This document shows, in pieces, positions 23,408 through 32,159 of a stretch of 64,000 bases of DNA. The position numbers were made by a program, and so were the translations under genes. The DNA is from an uncultured Oscillospiraceae bacterium (GTDB taxonomy: Bacteria; Bacillota; Clostridia; Oscillospirales; Ruminococcaceae). The stretch covers positions 124,001 through 188,000 of the forward strand of contig CAKSEY010000004.1 of the NCBI GenBank assembly GCA_934448295.1, written 5' to 3'. The notes beneath the pieces are model-generated. The model saw nothing but the letters and a program-made list of their open reading frames with translations, had not been told where the DNA came from and did no database searches. Numbering within the stretch: the first letter of the stretch is position 1; each line of letters opens with the position of its first letter.

Positions 23408-24066
23408 TACAGACCCTCGGTTTCATTTTTAATCAGGAGGGCTATTTCTTCGATCGGCAGCGGAGCTTCCCCGTCGGAGCAGCGTATCATCTTCCAGCCG
23501 CAGCGCTCTGCGGTGTAAAGCGCGCTCTCGCGGCAGGCGCGGAGGAAAGCAAGGTTGCTTTCGTGGATATCCTTTTTGCTTTCGTCTCCGGCATACCTTG
23601 CGGAAAGCAGCTTCTGCGAAACCTCTATGGGCATATCAAGAAACATCACAACGTCAGGCTCAGGAAGCCGGAGCTTATTGTACTCGAAGTCCCACAGCCA
23701 CGAAAGGAATCCGTCCCATTCAGGGCGCGGAAGCTTCGTCATCTGATATATTGCATTAGATGTTGTATATCTCCCGGAAACGATAACAGTGCCGTTTTCG
23801 TAGTCGCGCTTCCAGTCGGTGACGTAGCTTGCATACCTGTCGGAGGCATAGAATCCCGAAGCCGCGTAGGCTCCTGCGCTGCCCTCGCACGGAATACTCC
23901 CGGCAAGGTAATCGGAAACCACTTTTCCGGTGCTGCTTTCGTAATTCGGGAAGCTGATAAGCCGCGTTTTTCTTTCGGCGCTCAGCGAATCCGCAAGGAT
24001 CCGAAGCTGCGTTGACTTACCGCAGCCGTCAAGTCCCTCTAGTACTATTATCTTTCCTCTGCTCAT
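23407..24066 (-). CDS. thymidylate kinase-like P-loop nucleotide kinase
   Basis: A 219-residue kinase related to dTMP kinase. The Walker A is GLDGCGKST (residues 11-19), followed by RLISFPNYESSTGKVV as in thymidylate kinases, SGRYTTSNAIYQM, and a lid region around LSARYAGDESKKDIHE. In classical Tmk the second motif is DRY; here the Asp is replaced (SGRY), so activity on dTMP is not certain. It is the first gene of the operon that continues through the DUF2156-type protein, DJ-1 and cyclo-ligase. It has its own promoter and AGGA before the ATG. Confidence 0.82.
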   Translation of the reverse strand: MSRGKIIVLEGLDGCGKSTQLRILADSLSAERKTRLISFPNYESSTGKVVSDYLAGSIPCEGSAGAYAASGFYASDRYASYVTDWKRDYENGTVIVSGRYTTSNAIYQMTKLPRPEWDGFLSWLWDFEYNKLRLPEPDVVMFLDMPIEVSQKLLSARYAGDESKKDIHESNLAFLRACRESALYTAERCGWKMIRCSDGEAPLPIEEIALLIKNETEGL

Positions 24067-24100
24067 TTCATTCTATCCTATCTTATAAATATACATTATT

Positions 24101-24129
24101 ATTTTATCATAAATTGTGAATTTAGTCAA
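24101..24129 (-). promoter_or_regulatory. promoter of the thymidylate-kinase-like operon
   Basis: -35 TTGACT (24129-24124), 17-nt spacer, -10 TAAAAT (24106-24101), minus strand, about 35 nt before the ATG at 24066. Confidence 0.75.
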
Positions 24130-24151
24130 TGCTTTTTGTACATTTTACATC

Positions 24152-24181
24152 AAAAATCGGGTCGGAAAAATTCCGACCCGA
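24152..24181 (-). terminator. Rho-independent terminator after the DHH gene
   Basis: Perfect 11-bp stem TCGGGTCGGAA / TTCCGACCCGA (24181-24171 with 24167-24157) and TTTTT on the minus strand at 24156-24152. It separates the DHH gene from the next promoter. Confidence 0.9.
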
Positions 24182-24198
24182 CATATGCATAATATGTA

Positions 24199-25137
24199 TC
24201 ACTTGTTGGAATACAGCTTGTCATAATTAACAAGCTCGTTGAGAAGCTGAGGTACGCACTCCTTCATGTCCTCGTCAGAGAACTGGCAGGTGCCGACCGC
24301 AATATGTCCGCCGCCGCCGTATTTCAGCATGAGGGAGCCGACATTTACATGGCTAGTGCGGTTGAGTATGGAATAGCCCACCGCGCAGGAGCAGCCCTTT
24401 CCGCCCTTGCCGTTAACTATCCAGCAGGAAATATTCTGCTCAGGATAAAGGCTGTATATCAGGAAGCGGTTTCCGGTGTAGATGGGGTCAACGCCGCGCA
24501 GGTCGGTGATGATAACATCGCCCTCCGTGCGGGTGTACTTGTGCACCATCTCCTTGAACTTCTCGGTCTGCTCGTTGTAAAGCGCAATACGCTCCTTGAT
24601 GTCGGGCATGGCGAGAATTTCCTCGGTGGACATATATGCGCAACACTTCAACAGCTTTTCCATAAGCTGGTAGTTACTTATAGTGAAGTTCCTGAATCTG
24701 CCAAGGCCTGTACGCGGATCCATAAGGAATCCGATAAGTATCCAGCCCTGAGGGTTGAGAATCTCCTCGCGGGTCAGGTTGCCGCTGTCCACCTTATCGA
24801 CAGCCTCCATGAGATCGTCGAAATTAGGGAAACGCTCCCTACCGCCGTAGTACTCATATATAATACGGGCGCAGCTTGGTGTGATACGGCTCTCTCCCTT
24901 GTACTTACCCTTGTACTTCCGGCGCTCCTCCTCGCTTGAATGATGGTCGAACCAAAGTCCGCAGCCTTCTACAAAAGGAACGTTTGCGAGGACGTCGTTC
25001 TCTGTAACAGGGATAAGTCCGTCCTGGAGATCCTTCGGGTGGGCGAATGTCCATGAATCCGGCTCGACAACGCCGGCGCAGAGCAGAAGCGCTCCGCAGG
25101 CAAGCCCGTCAAAATCCGAACGTGTAATTAATCTCAT
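24199..25137 (-). CDS. DHH family phosphoesterase-like protein
   Basis: A 312-residue protein starting MRLITRSDFDGLACGALL at 25137, where GAGAGGTG gives the ribosome site; an upstream ATG at 25185 has none. DHH-type features are the DFDG motif (Asp8, Asp10), WFDHHSSEE (the DHH triad) and a C-terminal GGGGHIAVGTCQF, the GGGH nucleotide/sugar-binding motif of DHHA domains. Relatives include exopolyphosphatases, NrnA nanoRNases and cyclic dinucleotide phosphodiesterases. This one has a long middle region (KERIALYNEQTEKFKEMVHK), so the substrate is open. It is a monocistronic unit between its own promoter and terminator. Confidence 0.88.
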   Translation of the reverse strand: MRLITRSDFDGLACGALLLCAGVVEPDSWTFAHPKDLQDGLIPVTENDVLANVPFVEGCGLWFDHHSSEEERRKYKGKYKGESRITPSCARIIYEYYGGRERFPNFDDLMEAVDKVDSGNLTREEILNPQGWILIGFLMDPRTGLGRFRNFTISNYQLMEKLLKCCAYMSTEEILAMPDIKERIALYNEQTEKFKEMVHKYTRTEGDVIITDLRGVDPIYTGNRFLIYSLYPEQNISCWIVNGKGGKGCSCAVGYSILNRTSHVNVGSLMLKYGGGGHIAVGTCQFSDEDMKECVPQLLNELVNYDKLYSNK

Positions 25138-25203
25138 GTCTGCACCTCTCTGACAAACTAATATATTGATACACGTATTATTCATACGATATCGACTGAT
25201 TCC

Positions 25204-25232
25204 ATTATAGCAAATATTTCTGCAAAAATCAA
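25204..25232 (-). promoter_or_regulatory. promoter of the DHH gene
   Basis: -35 TTGATT (25232-25227), 17-nt spacer, -10 TATAAT (25209-25204), minus strand. Confidence 0.78.
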
Positions 25233-25249
25233 CAGGTTTTTATATATTT

Positions 25250-27931
25250 TTAATAAAACTTTGTAAATTCCCCTATCAGCCTGAGGATCCCGACCTTCCC
25301 GGGGAAACGGAACGGTCTCAGGACATCGACCAGCCTTTCAAGCTGTGAATCAAGCTGCAATGCGGCTTCATCGCTAAGCTCATGGCCGCCGAACTCCAGC
25401 TCGGCGAGTATTTCAGCGCAGCCGGAAAGCTGAGTGCCAAGGGTTTCGTCAGCCCTGCGGAAGTAATCGTCAGGAAGCTCGCCGTTCCGGGGAGTTATTC
25501 CGCTGTGCTCAAGAAGGGCAAGTATCAGCCGGTATACCGTCCGGGAGGCTTCGCTTCCGCCCGCTTTCAGGTTTTCAAGCGTTCTGTACGCTGACTTTTT
25601 CAGCGCGCTGAGCCATACCAGGACGCCTGCAAGGACTGCGATCGCCGCCAGGGCAGCCAGCGCGGCCGGAATAAACGGACGAAGCGAATCAAGCATCGTG
25701 GGAGCCGGCGGGAGCACCTCCGCTGTTTCCTCCGTGGTCGCCGATTCAGTTGTAGCAGTATCCTGGCTCAGAACCGGCTCATAAGTGAAATATTCCTCTG
25801 AAGCAGCCGCCTGCGTTGATTCCCGGCTTGCTGCGGCAGGCTCTCCGGTCAGCTCCGGGGGCGCGTCGATTTCGTCTGCGGGGGCACGGTCGGGGTACGC
25901 CGAGGAGCTGGTGGGGTCGAAGGTCGCCCAGCCATACTGCCCGAGGTAGACCTCCACCCACGCGTGCAGGTTCTTTTCCCGCAGGACAACGGAATTCCTG
26001 CCGTTTTCGCCCTCGACATAGAAGCCTGTACAGTATCTCGCCGGAATACCGCGCTGGCGCAGTATCAGCGTCATGGCGCTGGCATACAGCGAGCAGTGAC
26101 CGCGCTTCGTGTCGTTCAGGAACTGCATGACCGGGTTGCGGCTGTTGTTGCTTCCGTCCAGCGAATAGGTGTAGTGGGTGCGCAGGTAATCCGCGACTGC
26201 GTCCGCAGTTCTGTACCTGTATTCCGCCTCTGAAATATAACCAAAGTCGTATTCCTGCTCGATATTGTCAAGAATGTACTCAATAGTGCGCTGAATATAT
26301 TCCTCAAGGTCAGCGCTGAAATCTGACGGAACTGAACTATACGTCTGGTCAACATAATCCTCGTAGTCGCTGAGGATATGCTCCGCCCGCATTTCCGGCA
26401 CGACAGAAGAATAGATGTCGTCCGGCAGGCACATAACCGATTCAAACGCTGAATCAAGCTCCGCCACTGCCTCGGGGGTTCCGTCATAACGCTCGTTGCT
26501 GGTATAGACCGGGACAAGCGCCGTGCACTGCACGGAATTCACGGTACCGCCAGCCTCGTCCCTGACCCTCACCGCATAGTCTGAATAAACGTCGAAGCTG
26601 TCGCTGTTGTAGAATGAATACTCCGCAGTGTAAGGCGGCAGGAACACTACATTCGTGTCGCACAGATATTCAATGTTCACATCAGATGATGTTATAAGCG
26701 GCTCGGAACTGCCATATCCAGTGGCTGAGAGCAGCGCGGAGATTACCCTCCCCTCGCAGGGACGGTAATTCTCCTTCAGCCCACTGGAGCTCCACTGCTC
26801 CGGCTCGCTGCTGACGGCAGTGCTCCAGGAAGCTCCGTTGAAGTCAATACCGATATCGCCGCGCAGGTAGACCGGGCGGCTCCCGGTGTAGGTCACGCAG
26901 ATTATCTCGCGCTCTCCCCTGCCCGGGGAAATAATGTTCAGGGAGTCCTTTTCCTCCGCGCCCGCCTGGGTGAAGTATTCAGAGGCTGCGCCCTCCTCAA
27001 ACGGCGACTGACCTGCGCTGTTGTCCGAAGCAAGGCTGGTTATGAACTCGTACACGGAGGTGTAGTCGATGCTGCCGCCCTCCGGTATTGCAAGAGCCGC
27101 TGCGGCAAGGCACACTGAAACAAGCGCCGCGCAGTACAGTCCGGTGCTGAAATATTTGTTGCGGTAGTTGCACGTCATCTGCAGCCGCTTAAAATATGGC
27201 GCGCCGGAAACGCGCTTCATGAACGAGCGTTCCTCGCGCCTTATCCGTCGGCGGTAATCCGAGGACCCGCTGTGCTTCACCGCAAGGCCGCCGGAATAGT
27301 TCTTTCTTATCGCGAAGGCTGCGGCAAGGGCGGCAAGCGCCGGAATGAGCCACAGCGAAAACTCCAGCCGCTCTGAGATCAGCGTAGGAACGCACAGCGC
27401 CGTAAACAGCAGCGCCGCCGGAACAGGAACAAGCCTGCCGGAAAAGCAGGCTGAAATTATCAGGCTGTAAAGCAGGCACATCAGCAGCGTGCCAAGCGCG
27501 ACTCCCTCGACATACGCGGGATTCGCAGCGTCAAGGACTTCGCCCCGGTGGAAAAGGAATCTTCGCGGATAAAGGAACCGCCCTTCCACAAGGAGCATAC
27601 ACGCGTCCGCGAAGTAGGTCAGTTTTTTCGCCAGCGCCTCGAAATTCCACCAAACGGCGGCAGCCGAAATCAGCAGTATCGCAGGAATCGCAAAACGCTT
27701 TTTCACAAAGACGAAAAGCGCCGAAAAAACCAAGCAGCTAACGCCGCAGACAGCGCCCATGACAGGCAGGCTCACCGGGAATCTGAACTCCGTGAGAATG
27801 AACAGCATGGAGCAGGCGCAGAACACCACCGCAAGCAGCGCCCTTTTTATTATAAGAAGCGGAGTGTTCGGCCGTGAACAGTAATACCTGTCGTAAACCA
27901 GCACTCCGTCCGAAAAAATATTTTTTGTCAT
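25250..27931 (-). CDS. membrane transglutaminase-like protein (TgpA-like architecture)
   Basis: An 893-residue membrane protein. The first ~210 residues hold several membrane helices and another lies at about 263-283. A large outside segment follows, with the transglutaminase core at about residues 600-690: Cys in RGHCSLYASAMTLI, His in LHAWVEVYLG and Asp in ATFDPTSSS, the complete Cys-His-Asp triad. A Ser/Thr/Glu-rich linker precedes a C-terminal helix (about 745-770) and a ~100-residue cytosolic tail resembling the DUF4129-type end. Such proteins probably process or cross-link cell-surface proteins. It follows the tubulin-like gene by 23 nt and shares its transcript. Confidence 0.88.
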   Translation of the reverse strand: MTKNIFSDGVLVYDRYYCSRPNTPLLIIKRALLAVVFCACSMLFILTEFRFPVSLPVMGAVCGVSCLVFSALFVFVKKRFAIPAILLISAAAVWWNFEALAKKLTYFADACMLLVEGRFLYPRRFLFHRGEVLDAANPAYVEGVALGTLLMCLLYSLIISACFSGRLVPVPAALLFTALCVPTLISERLEFSLWLIPALAALAAAFAIRKNYSGGLAVKHSGSSDYRRRIRREERSFMKRVSGAPYFKRLQMTCNYRNKYFSTGLYCAALVSVCLAAAALAIPEGGSIDYTSVYEFITSLASDNSAGQSPFEEGAASEYFTQAGAEEKDSLNIISPGRGEREIICVTYTGSRPVYLRGDIGIDFNGASWSTAVSSEPEQWSSSGLKENYRPCEGRVISALLSATGYGSSEPLITSSDVNIEYLCDTNVVFLPPYTAEYSFYNSDSFDVYSDYAVRVRDEAGGTVNSVQCTALVPVYTSNERYDGTPEAVAELDSAFESVMCLPDDIYSSVVPEMRAEHILSDYEDYVDQTYSSVPSDFSADLEEYIQRTIEYILDNIEQEYDFGYISEAEYRYRTADAVADYLRTHYTYSLDGSNNSRNPVMQFLNDTKRGHCSLYASAMTLILRQRGIPARYCTGFYVEGENGRNSVVLREKNLHAWVEVYLGQYGWATFDPTSSSAYPDRAPADEIDAPPELTGEPAAASRESTQAAASEEYFTYEPVLSQDTATTESATTEETAEVLPPAPTMLDSLRPFIPAALAALAAIAVLAGVLVWLSALKKSAYRTLENLKAGGSEASRTVYRLILALLEHSGITPRNGELPDDYFRRADETLGTQLSGCAEILAELEFGGHELSDEAALQLDSQLERLVDVLRPFRFPGKVGILRLIGEFTKFY

Positions 27932-27954
27932 CTGTTACCTTTTTGGAACCGCCA

Positions 27955-30240
27955 TCATGCAAAGATGTGTATTCCGTGCTTTTTAAGGGAGTCGTTAACA
28001 TACGCGTAATGCATATTCTCCCACTGCTGATAGCCGTTGAAATCCTCCAGCCGCGCGCCTGCGCATATCGCCGCCGCACCGGTAAAGTGGGAGCACACAG
28101 AGCCGTTCCAGATATAGGAAATACCGTGACGGGACTTTCTTACTTCTGCAATATCCTCCTGGCGGACGGAACGCGGGCAGACCACCCTCGTGATGGAGAA
28201 CTTATCCTCCACCGGAGCCTTGACGGACGAACCCGCAATACATTCCTCTATCGCGGTGCCGACCATGTTCTCCAGCCCGAAATACTCGCACAGCTCGTTC
28301 ACGTCCATGGAAAGCTCCTTGTCAAAGCACTGGCGGAGAATTCTGGTGACCGCCCGCGCAAGAGCCTTCTCATCATCCTCCGGCAGGTCGAGAATTCCGG
28401 ATTCCCGGAAGTACTGCTCCAGCTTCTCCCTGGGAACGCTTTCCGAAAGCTCGTCAAGTTTTTCGCGCACCCTTTCGTCCAGCGGGAACAGCTCCCCTAC
28501 GCAGGAATCTACGGAGGCTTCCGCGTTAATGCCGTCGATAATGCCGCCGCGGTTCACGGAGATCTGTTCGAACGGTTCGATCGCTTTCTGGAGCACATTC
28601 GTGTAATAATCGTTCAGCAGTCCGTGAAGCTGCTCGTAGAAATCAATCATAGGCTTTGTCACGGCGACTGTCGCGCTTGCCACGGCGTAGCCGTTCAGTT
28701 CAAAGAGGTACTGCTCCACCGCCTTGTTTACGAAAATCGCCGTTTTCAGCTTTTTCATTGCGTTCCGTTCAAGGATGCGGGTGCGCTCCACCTGCTCCTT
28801 GTTGTCGTCCAGGTCAGATTTCAGCTTCGCGGAGGCAACGCGAATTTCGGCAAAGCACTTTTTCAGTATCTCCTGCGCGTAAAAAGGTCCCTTGCCGAAA
28901 TCAGTCTTGGCTGACTCGCAGTCGGCGATAACGCTGTCCGAGATAGTTTTCGCACATTCGGCGGAGCCGTTCATTACAGCCGCTTTCAGCGAGCTTATCC
29001 ACGTCTCCACCGCCGAGAGCGCCTCCTCGTTGCTGCCCCTCAGCGACTTCACGGAGAACGCGGGGTTCATGCGCTCGTCAAAATCCAGCTTGGGAACGCT
29101 GCCGCTTTTGGAGGCGACGTATTCCTCGTTCGGAGTGACAAGCGCCTTGTATCTGTTGAGCAGCTCCAGCCCGACGTTGTTAGCGTTCAGCGTGTGATTC
29201 AGCCGGGTAAACAGCTTCACGCTGAGGTAAGACATAATTTTCCCGAGGGGAGCCTCAGCCACTTTTGCGCCGAACGCAAGATAGCGGAATTCGTGGGATT
29301 CGTCAGCCTTCAGCATATTGTAGGACATTATGCGCTCTGCGTCGTCGTCCTTGCTGAAAAGCACCTCCATGCGGCTGAGTATCTTCTCGGCGGTCATGGT
29401 CATAGTGAGGTCGTAGCTCTCCGCCGCCGGGATAAGAAAGCACGCGTTGAACGGCGGCTTGTCGGAGTCCACCTCGAAGGAGGAAGAATACTTCTGCCGG
29501 AAATGCTTGTGGTGAAGCTGGAATCTGTCAAGCTCGCTCTTTGCAACGATGGTGTTCGCGGAATAGCCGCCGATATCCCTGGCGTCGGATTCTATCAGCG
29601 CGGCAGTATCCGCCGCAAAGAGGTAGCCGTTTATTCTCACGGGATAGGGAACGTCCGCGAAGAGCCTGCCCATGATATACGCGACGTCAATGAACATTCC
29701 GCCGAAGAACGTATCACCAAGGTTTCCGGTGACGATTATATCGAGCGGCTTGTCGCCCCCGCCGAAGCCAGCAAGTATCTCCCCGCTGAGCTTTATCAGC
29801 GGTTTCAGCATATGAAACAGTGCGATTCGACCGCACTGGCGCTTGTTCAGTCCATAGGTCGGGGTCGCGGGAGAATAATTCTTCAGCCCCTGGTCGAACC
29901 AGTCCAGCGCCTCGCCCGGAAGCTTCGCGGGATTGTTCAGGTACTTGTATATTGCGTCCTCAGGCACTATCGGCAGAATATCCCCGTCTGCGGGAACGCT
30001 GCCCTCATACGATGCGCCTTCAAGCTGCTTCTGCTCCCCTATGCACAGGAAGCGCACCTTTTTCGGGTCGCTGCCGAAGCGCTTTTCCGTGATGTGCATA
30101 CAATGCAGGGCGCAGTCCGTTCCGTTCCTGCCTATTCCTATTATAAGGAGCCTGTTCATTCCGAAATGGCTCTTATGTCCGTCATACAGCTTCTGAATAC
30201 GTTCAGGCTTCAGCCATTCCGTTTTCTGTCCGATCTCCAC
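27955..30240 (-). CDS. tubulin-like (Tubulin_2-type) large protein
   Basis: A 761-residue cytosolic protein. Its N-terminal third reads like the bacterial tubulin-like family: RLLIIGIGRNGTDCAL (nucleotide-fold strand and glycine turn), RFLCIGEQ, then GLNKRQCGRIALFHML, and TGNLGDTFFGGMFIDVAYIM in the place of the GGTGSG tubulin loop. The rest is largely helical (long Lys/Glu-rich stretches at about 440-560). The GTG at 30240 is taken as start because TAAGGGG lies 8 nt upstream; it begins 12 nt after the nitrilase stop. The assignment rests on motif pattern, and GTP binding is uncertain because the glycine loop is altered. It is co-transcribed with nitrilase and transglutaminase. Confidence 0.6.
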   Translation of the reverse strand: MEIGQKTEWLKPERIQKLYDGHKSHFGMNRLLIIGIGRNGTDCALHCMHITEKRFGSDPKKVRFLCIGEQKQLEGASYEGSVPADGDILPIVPEDAIYKYLNNPAKLPGEALDWFDQGLKNYSPATPTYGLNKRQCGRIALFHMLKPLIKLSGEILAGFGGGDKPLDIIVTGNLGDTFFGGMFIDVAYIMGRLFADVPYPVRINGYLFAADTAALIESDARDIGGYSANTIVAKSELDRFQLHHKHFRQKYSSSFEVDSDKPPFNACFLIPAAESYDLTMTMTAEKILSRMEVLFSKDDDAERIMSYNMLKADESHEFRYLAFGAKVAEAPLGKIMSYLSVKLFTRLNHTLNANNVGLELLNRYKALVTPNEEYVASKSGSVPKLDFDERMNPAFSVKSLRGSNEEALSAVETWISSLKAAVMNGSAECAKTISDSVIADCESAKTDFGKGPFYAQEILKKCFAEIRVASAKLKSDLDDNKEQVERTRILERNAMKKLKTAIFVNKAVEQYLFELNGYAVASATVAVTKPMIDFYEQLHGLLNDYYTNVLQKAIEPFEQISVNRGGIIDGINAEASVDSCVGELFPLDERVREKLDELSESVPREKLEQYFRESGILDLPEDDEKALARAVTRILRQCFDKELSMDVNELCEYFGLENMVGTAIEECIAGSSVKAPVEDKFSITRVVCPRSVRQEDIAEVRKSRHGISYIWNGSVCSHFTGAAAICAGARLEDFNGYQQWENMHYAYVNDSLKKHGIHIFA

Positions 30241-30252
30241 GAAAAACACCCC

Positions 30253-31035
30253 TTACCTAACGTAAAAATCTCTGTATATCTCGAATCTTCTGTCTTTTTT
30301 CACCGGGAATCCGCTTTGTATCTTCCGGCACTCTTCCCCGCTTATTTCTGCGAAAACGAGCTGTTCTTTGTACGGCTCAGAAGCGGCGGCTAACTCCCCC
30401 GCCGGGGAATAAACAGCGCTGTCGCCGGAATAATCCAGTCCCCCGCCGTTCCCGCAGCGATTGCAGCCGGCTATATAGCACTGGTTTTCAATCGCCCTTG
30501 CTCTGAGGAGCGTTTTCCAGTGGCTGCTCCGGCTGTCCGGCCAGTTTGCAATAACGAGTATCAGCGAACAGGTTTCCGACAGCTTCTGGTAAATCTCCGG
30601 GAATCTCAGGTCGTAGCATATGGTAAGCCCCACCGTTTCGCCGGAAAGCTCCGCTGTGACCAGCCTGCCGCCGGGAGAATACAGCGCGCACTCCCCGCCG
30701 TAGGAAAACGGGTGGAGCTTGTCGTACTGCGCGATCACCTGTCCCCCGTCCGCAATGCAGAAACGGTTTGTTATCCTGCCGTTTTCCCGGCACGCAAAGC
30801 CGAATCCGACTGCGGCGCCGGATTCCTGAGAAAGCTCCGAAAAACGCTGAACAGTTTCCCCGTCCGGGGGTTCAGCCAGCGAACCGTCCATCGTGAATCC
30901 GGTCAGCGACAGTTCCGGGAATACGACCAGCCGGGAGCCGCGCTCCGCCGCCTGTTCCGTGAACCGTCTGCACTTTTCAAAGTTGTCAGCCTTATTTTCC
31001 CACACTATATCTGTCTGGGCAACGCATATTTTCAA
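30253..31035 (-). CDS. carbon-nitrogen hydrolase (nitrilase superfamily, omega-amidase-like)
   Basis: A 260-residue cytosolic amidase. The Glu-Lys-Cys triad is visible: Glu in VVFPELSLTGF, Lys in QYDKLHPFSYGGE, and the nucleophile in LTICYDLRFPE. The sizes and motifs fit the YafV/omega-amidase group, which hydrolyses keto-glutaramate-type amides; other carboxamides are possible. The start is taken as TTG at 31035 (MKICVAQTDIVW), which has GGGAGG 6 nt upstream; the ATG at 31050 has no ribosome site. It heads the operon of tubulin-like and transglutaminase genes under a perfect consensus promoter. Confidence 0.9.
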   Translation of the reverse strand: MKICVAQTDIVWENKADNFEKCRRFTEQAAERGSRLVVFPELSLTGFTMDGSLAEPPDGETVQRFSELSQESGAAVGFGFACRENGRITNRFCIADGGQVIAQYDKLHPFSYGGECALYSPGGRLVTAELSGETVGLTICYDLRFPEIYQKLSETCSLILVIANWPDSRSSHWKTLLRARAIENQCYIAGCNRCGNGGGLDYSGDSAVYSPAGELAAASEPYKEQLVFAEISGEECRKIQSGFPVKKDRRFEIYRDFYVR

Positions 31036-31109
31036 ATGAATGCCTCCCATGAGCGCAAAAAGAGCACAGGCATAAAGCCCGTGGGTAATCAATCTAATGT
31101 TCTGTTATT

Positions 31110-31138
31110 ATTATACAATATTTAATCTGTATTGTCAA
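31110..31138 (-). promoter_or_regulatory. perfect consensus sigma-A promoter of the nitrilase-tubulin-transglutaminase operon
   Basis: -35 TTGACA (31138-31133), exactly 17 nt, -10 TATAAT (31115-31110), minus strand. The expected leader is about 65 nt. This is the strongest promoter in the window by match to consensus. Confidence 0.9.
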
Positions 31139-31169
31139 CCATAAATGTAACTTTTATATAAAGGATTAA

Positions 31170-31194
31170 TCCCGGGCATTTCAAATGTCCGGGA
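31170..31194 (-). terminator. hairpin after the HTH/membrane protein pair
   Basis: Stem TCCCGGACATT / AATGCCCGGGA (one mismatch) just after the gene ending at 31202, followed on the minus strand by TTAATCCTTTAT. It is T-rich but not a clean run. Confidence 0.6.
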
Positions 31195-31201
31195 CATACG
31201 C

Positions 31202-31705
31202 TCACTTTGATGATTTTTCTCTTTTGTTTTCACGGTTTTTTAAAATCAGGGTGACGATCGCGGCAGCAAAATAAAATATAAATGCAGTGGAAACAACAAA
31301 TTCATTGGACAACATTCCGCTGCTTATAACGGTGAATTCCTTTTCCGGGTTCAGGAAAAAAGTGGACACATAATATGGAATCCAGATCAGCGCAATTATA
31401 GCAGAATATTCCGTGCCTTTTCCCGATACTCCGAACAAGCTCCCCTTTGAAGCGTTCCTGACGACCCACCACAGCAGGCAAAGAGCCATGCAAAGCACCA
31501 TTAGTTCAAAATTCCCCTCGCACCATTGATATCCGATTTCGTTTGCCATTACCGCAATCGCGGACATGATTCCATACACAAGCAGCGCCTCGACCGTAAG
31601 CTGCGTGCGCTGCAGCTTCTGGCGTTCGTCGAAAATCTCTTTCTGTGAAGCCGGCTCCCCGAGTATAATGTTTTCACAGAATTTGTCAAAGCTCTTCATG
31701 CTCAT
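31202..31705 (-). CDS. DUF6773-like four-helix membrane protein
   Basis: A 167-residue protein starting MSMKSFDKFCENIILG at 31705 (GAGGAGG upstream). After a charged N-terminus containing KEIFDERQKLQR come four membrane segments (about 43-60, 68-88, 101-118 and 135-155) and a basic tail KNRENKREKSSK. The DERQ-type motif before the first helix is typical of small HTH-linked membrane proteins. The ATG overlaps the stop of the HTH gene (ATGA). Such pairs are common in Firmicutes, and the membrane protein may sense or modulate the regulator. Family name given with moderate confidence. Confidence 0.75.
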   Translation of the reverse strand: MSMKSFDKFCENIILGEPASQKEIFDERQKLQRTQLTVEALLVYGIMSAIAVMANEIGYQWCEGNFELMVLCMALCLLWWVVRNASKGSLFGVSGKGTEYSAIIALIWIPYYVSTFFLNPEKEFTVISSGMLSNEFVVSTAFIFYFAAAIVTLILKNRENKREKSSK

Positions 31706-31911
31706 TTGTGTTCCTCCTCTTCCCAAAAAAGTTCGTCAAGGGTCTTCCCCAGCGCCCTGCATATCGAAACGCACAGGTTTATCGTGGGATTGTAGTCGCC
31801 GTTTTCCACAGCGTTTATCGTCTGTCGGGTGACCCCGACCTTTCTGGCAAGCGCGTCCTGCGACAGATCAAGCGCCGCCCGCGCCGCTTTCAGCCTGAGA
31901 TTTTTTGCCAT
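31702..31911 (-). CDS. small XRE-family transcriptional regulator
   Basis: A 69-residue protein that is a single lambda-Cro/XRE helix-turn-helix: LRLKAARAALDLSQDALARK, with the recognition helix in GVTRQTINAVENGDYNPT, followed by LCVSICRALGKTLDELFW and an acidic end. It probably represses its own operon by binding near the upstream promoter. AGGTGA precedes the ATG. It is coupled to the following membrane protein. Confidence 0.92.
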   Translation of the reverse strand: MAKNLRLKAARAALDLSQDALARKVGVTRQTINAVENGDYNPTINLCVSICRALGKTLDELFWEEEEHK

Positions 31912-31928
31912 GATCTCACCTCGATATT

Positions 31929-31973
31929 ATTGTAGCACATAATTTCCACAATGTCAAGTATATATTACATTTT
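31929..31973 (-). promoter_or_regulatory. promoter and candidate operator of the XRE gene
   Basis: -35 TTGACA (31957-31952), 17-nt spacer, -10 TACAAT (31934-31929), minus strand, 18 nt before the ATG. The -35 box is flanked by an imperfect inverted repeat, CACAAAATGT (about 31975-31966) and ACATTGTGG (about 31955-31947), a plausible autoregulatory operator. The operator is inference. Confidence 0.7.
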
Positions 31974-32159
31974 GTGAAAAATATTTTTCTCGGAATTTCT
32001 ACCTGCAAAACCGGAAATAATATTTTCAACATTATATATAAACCCAGCGGACGAACAAGCGGCGTTGTCTGTTTTTATTTCCTTTTATAAAATCCCCGGG
32101 TCTGCAAATAGTAACACCGTGAGAGAAATTCTCTGATTTTCAGATTTCGGGGTGAAGTG

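Noticed and set aside
29194..30393. A 399-codon plus-strand frame opposite the tubulin-like gene
   Set aside because: It is antisense to a gene that has its own promoter, ribosome site and operon position. No motif is seen.
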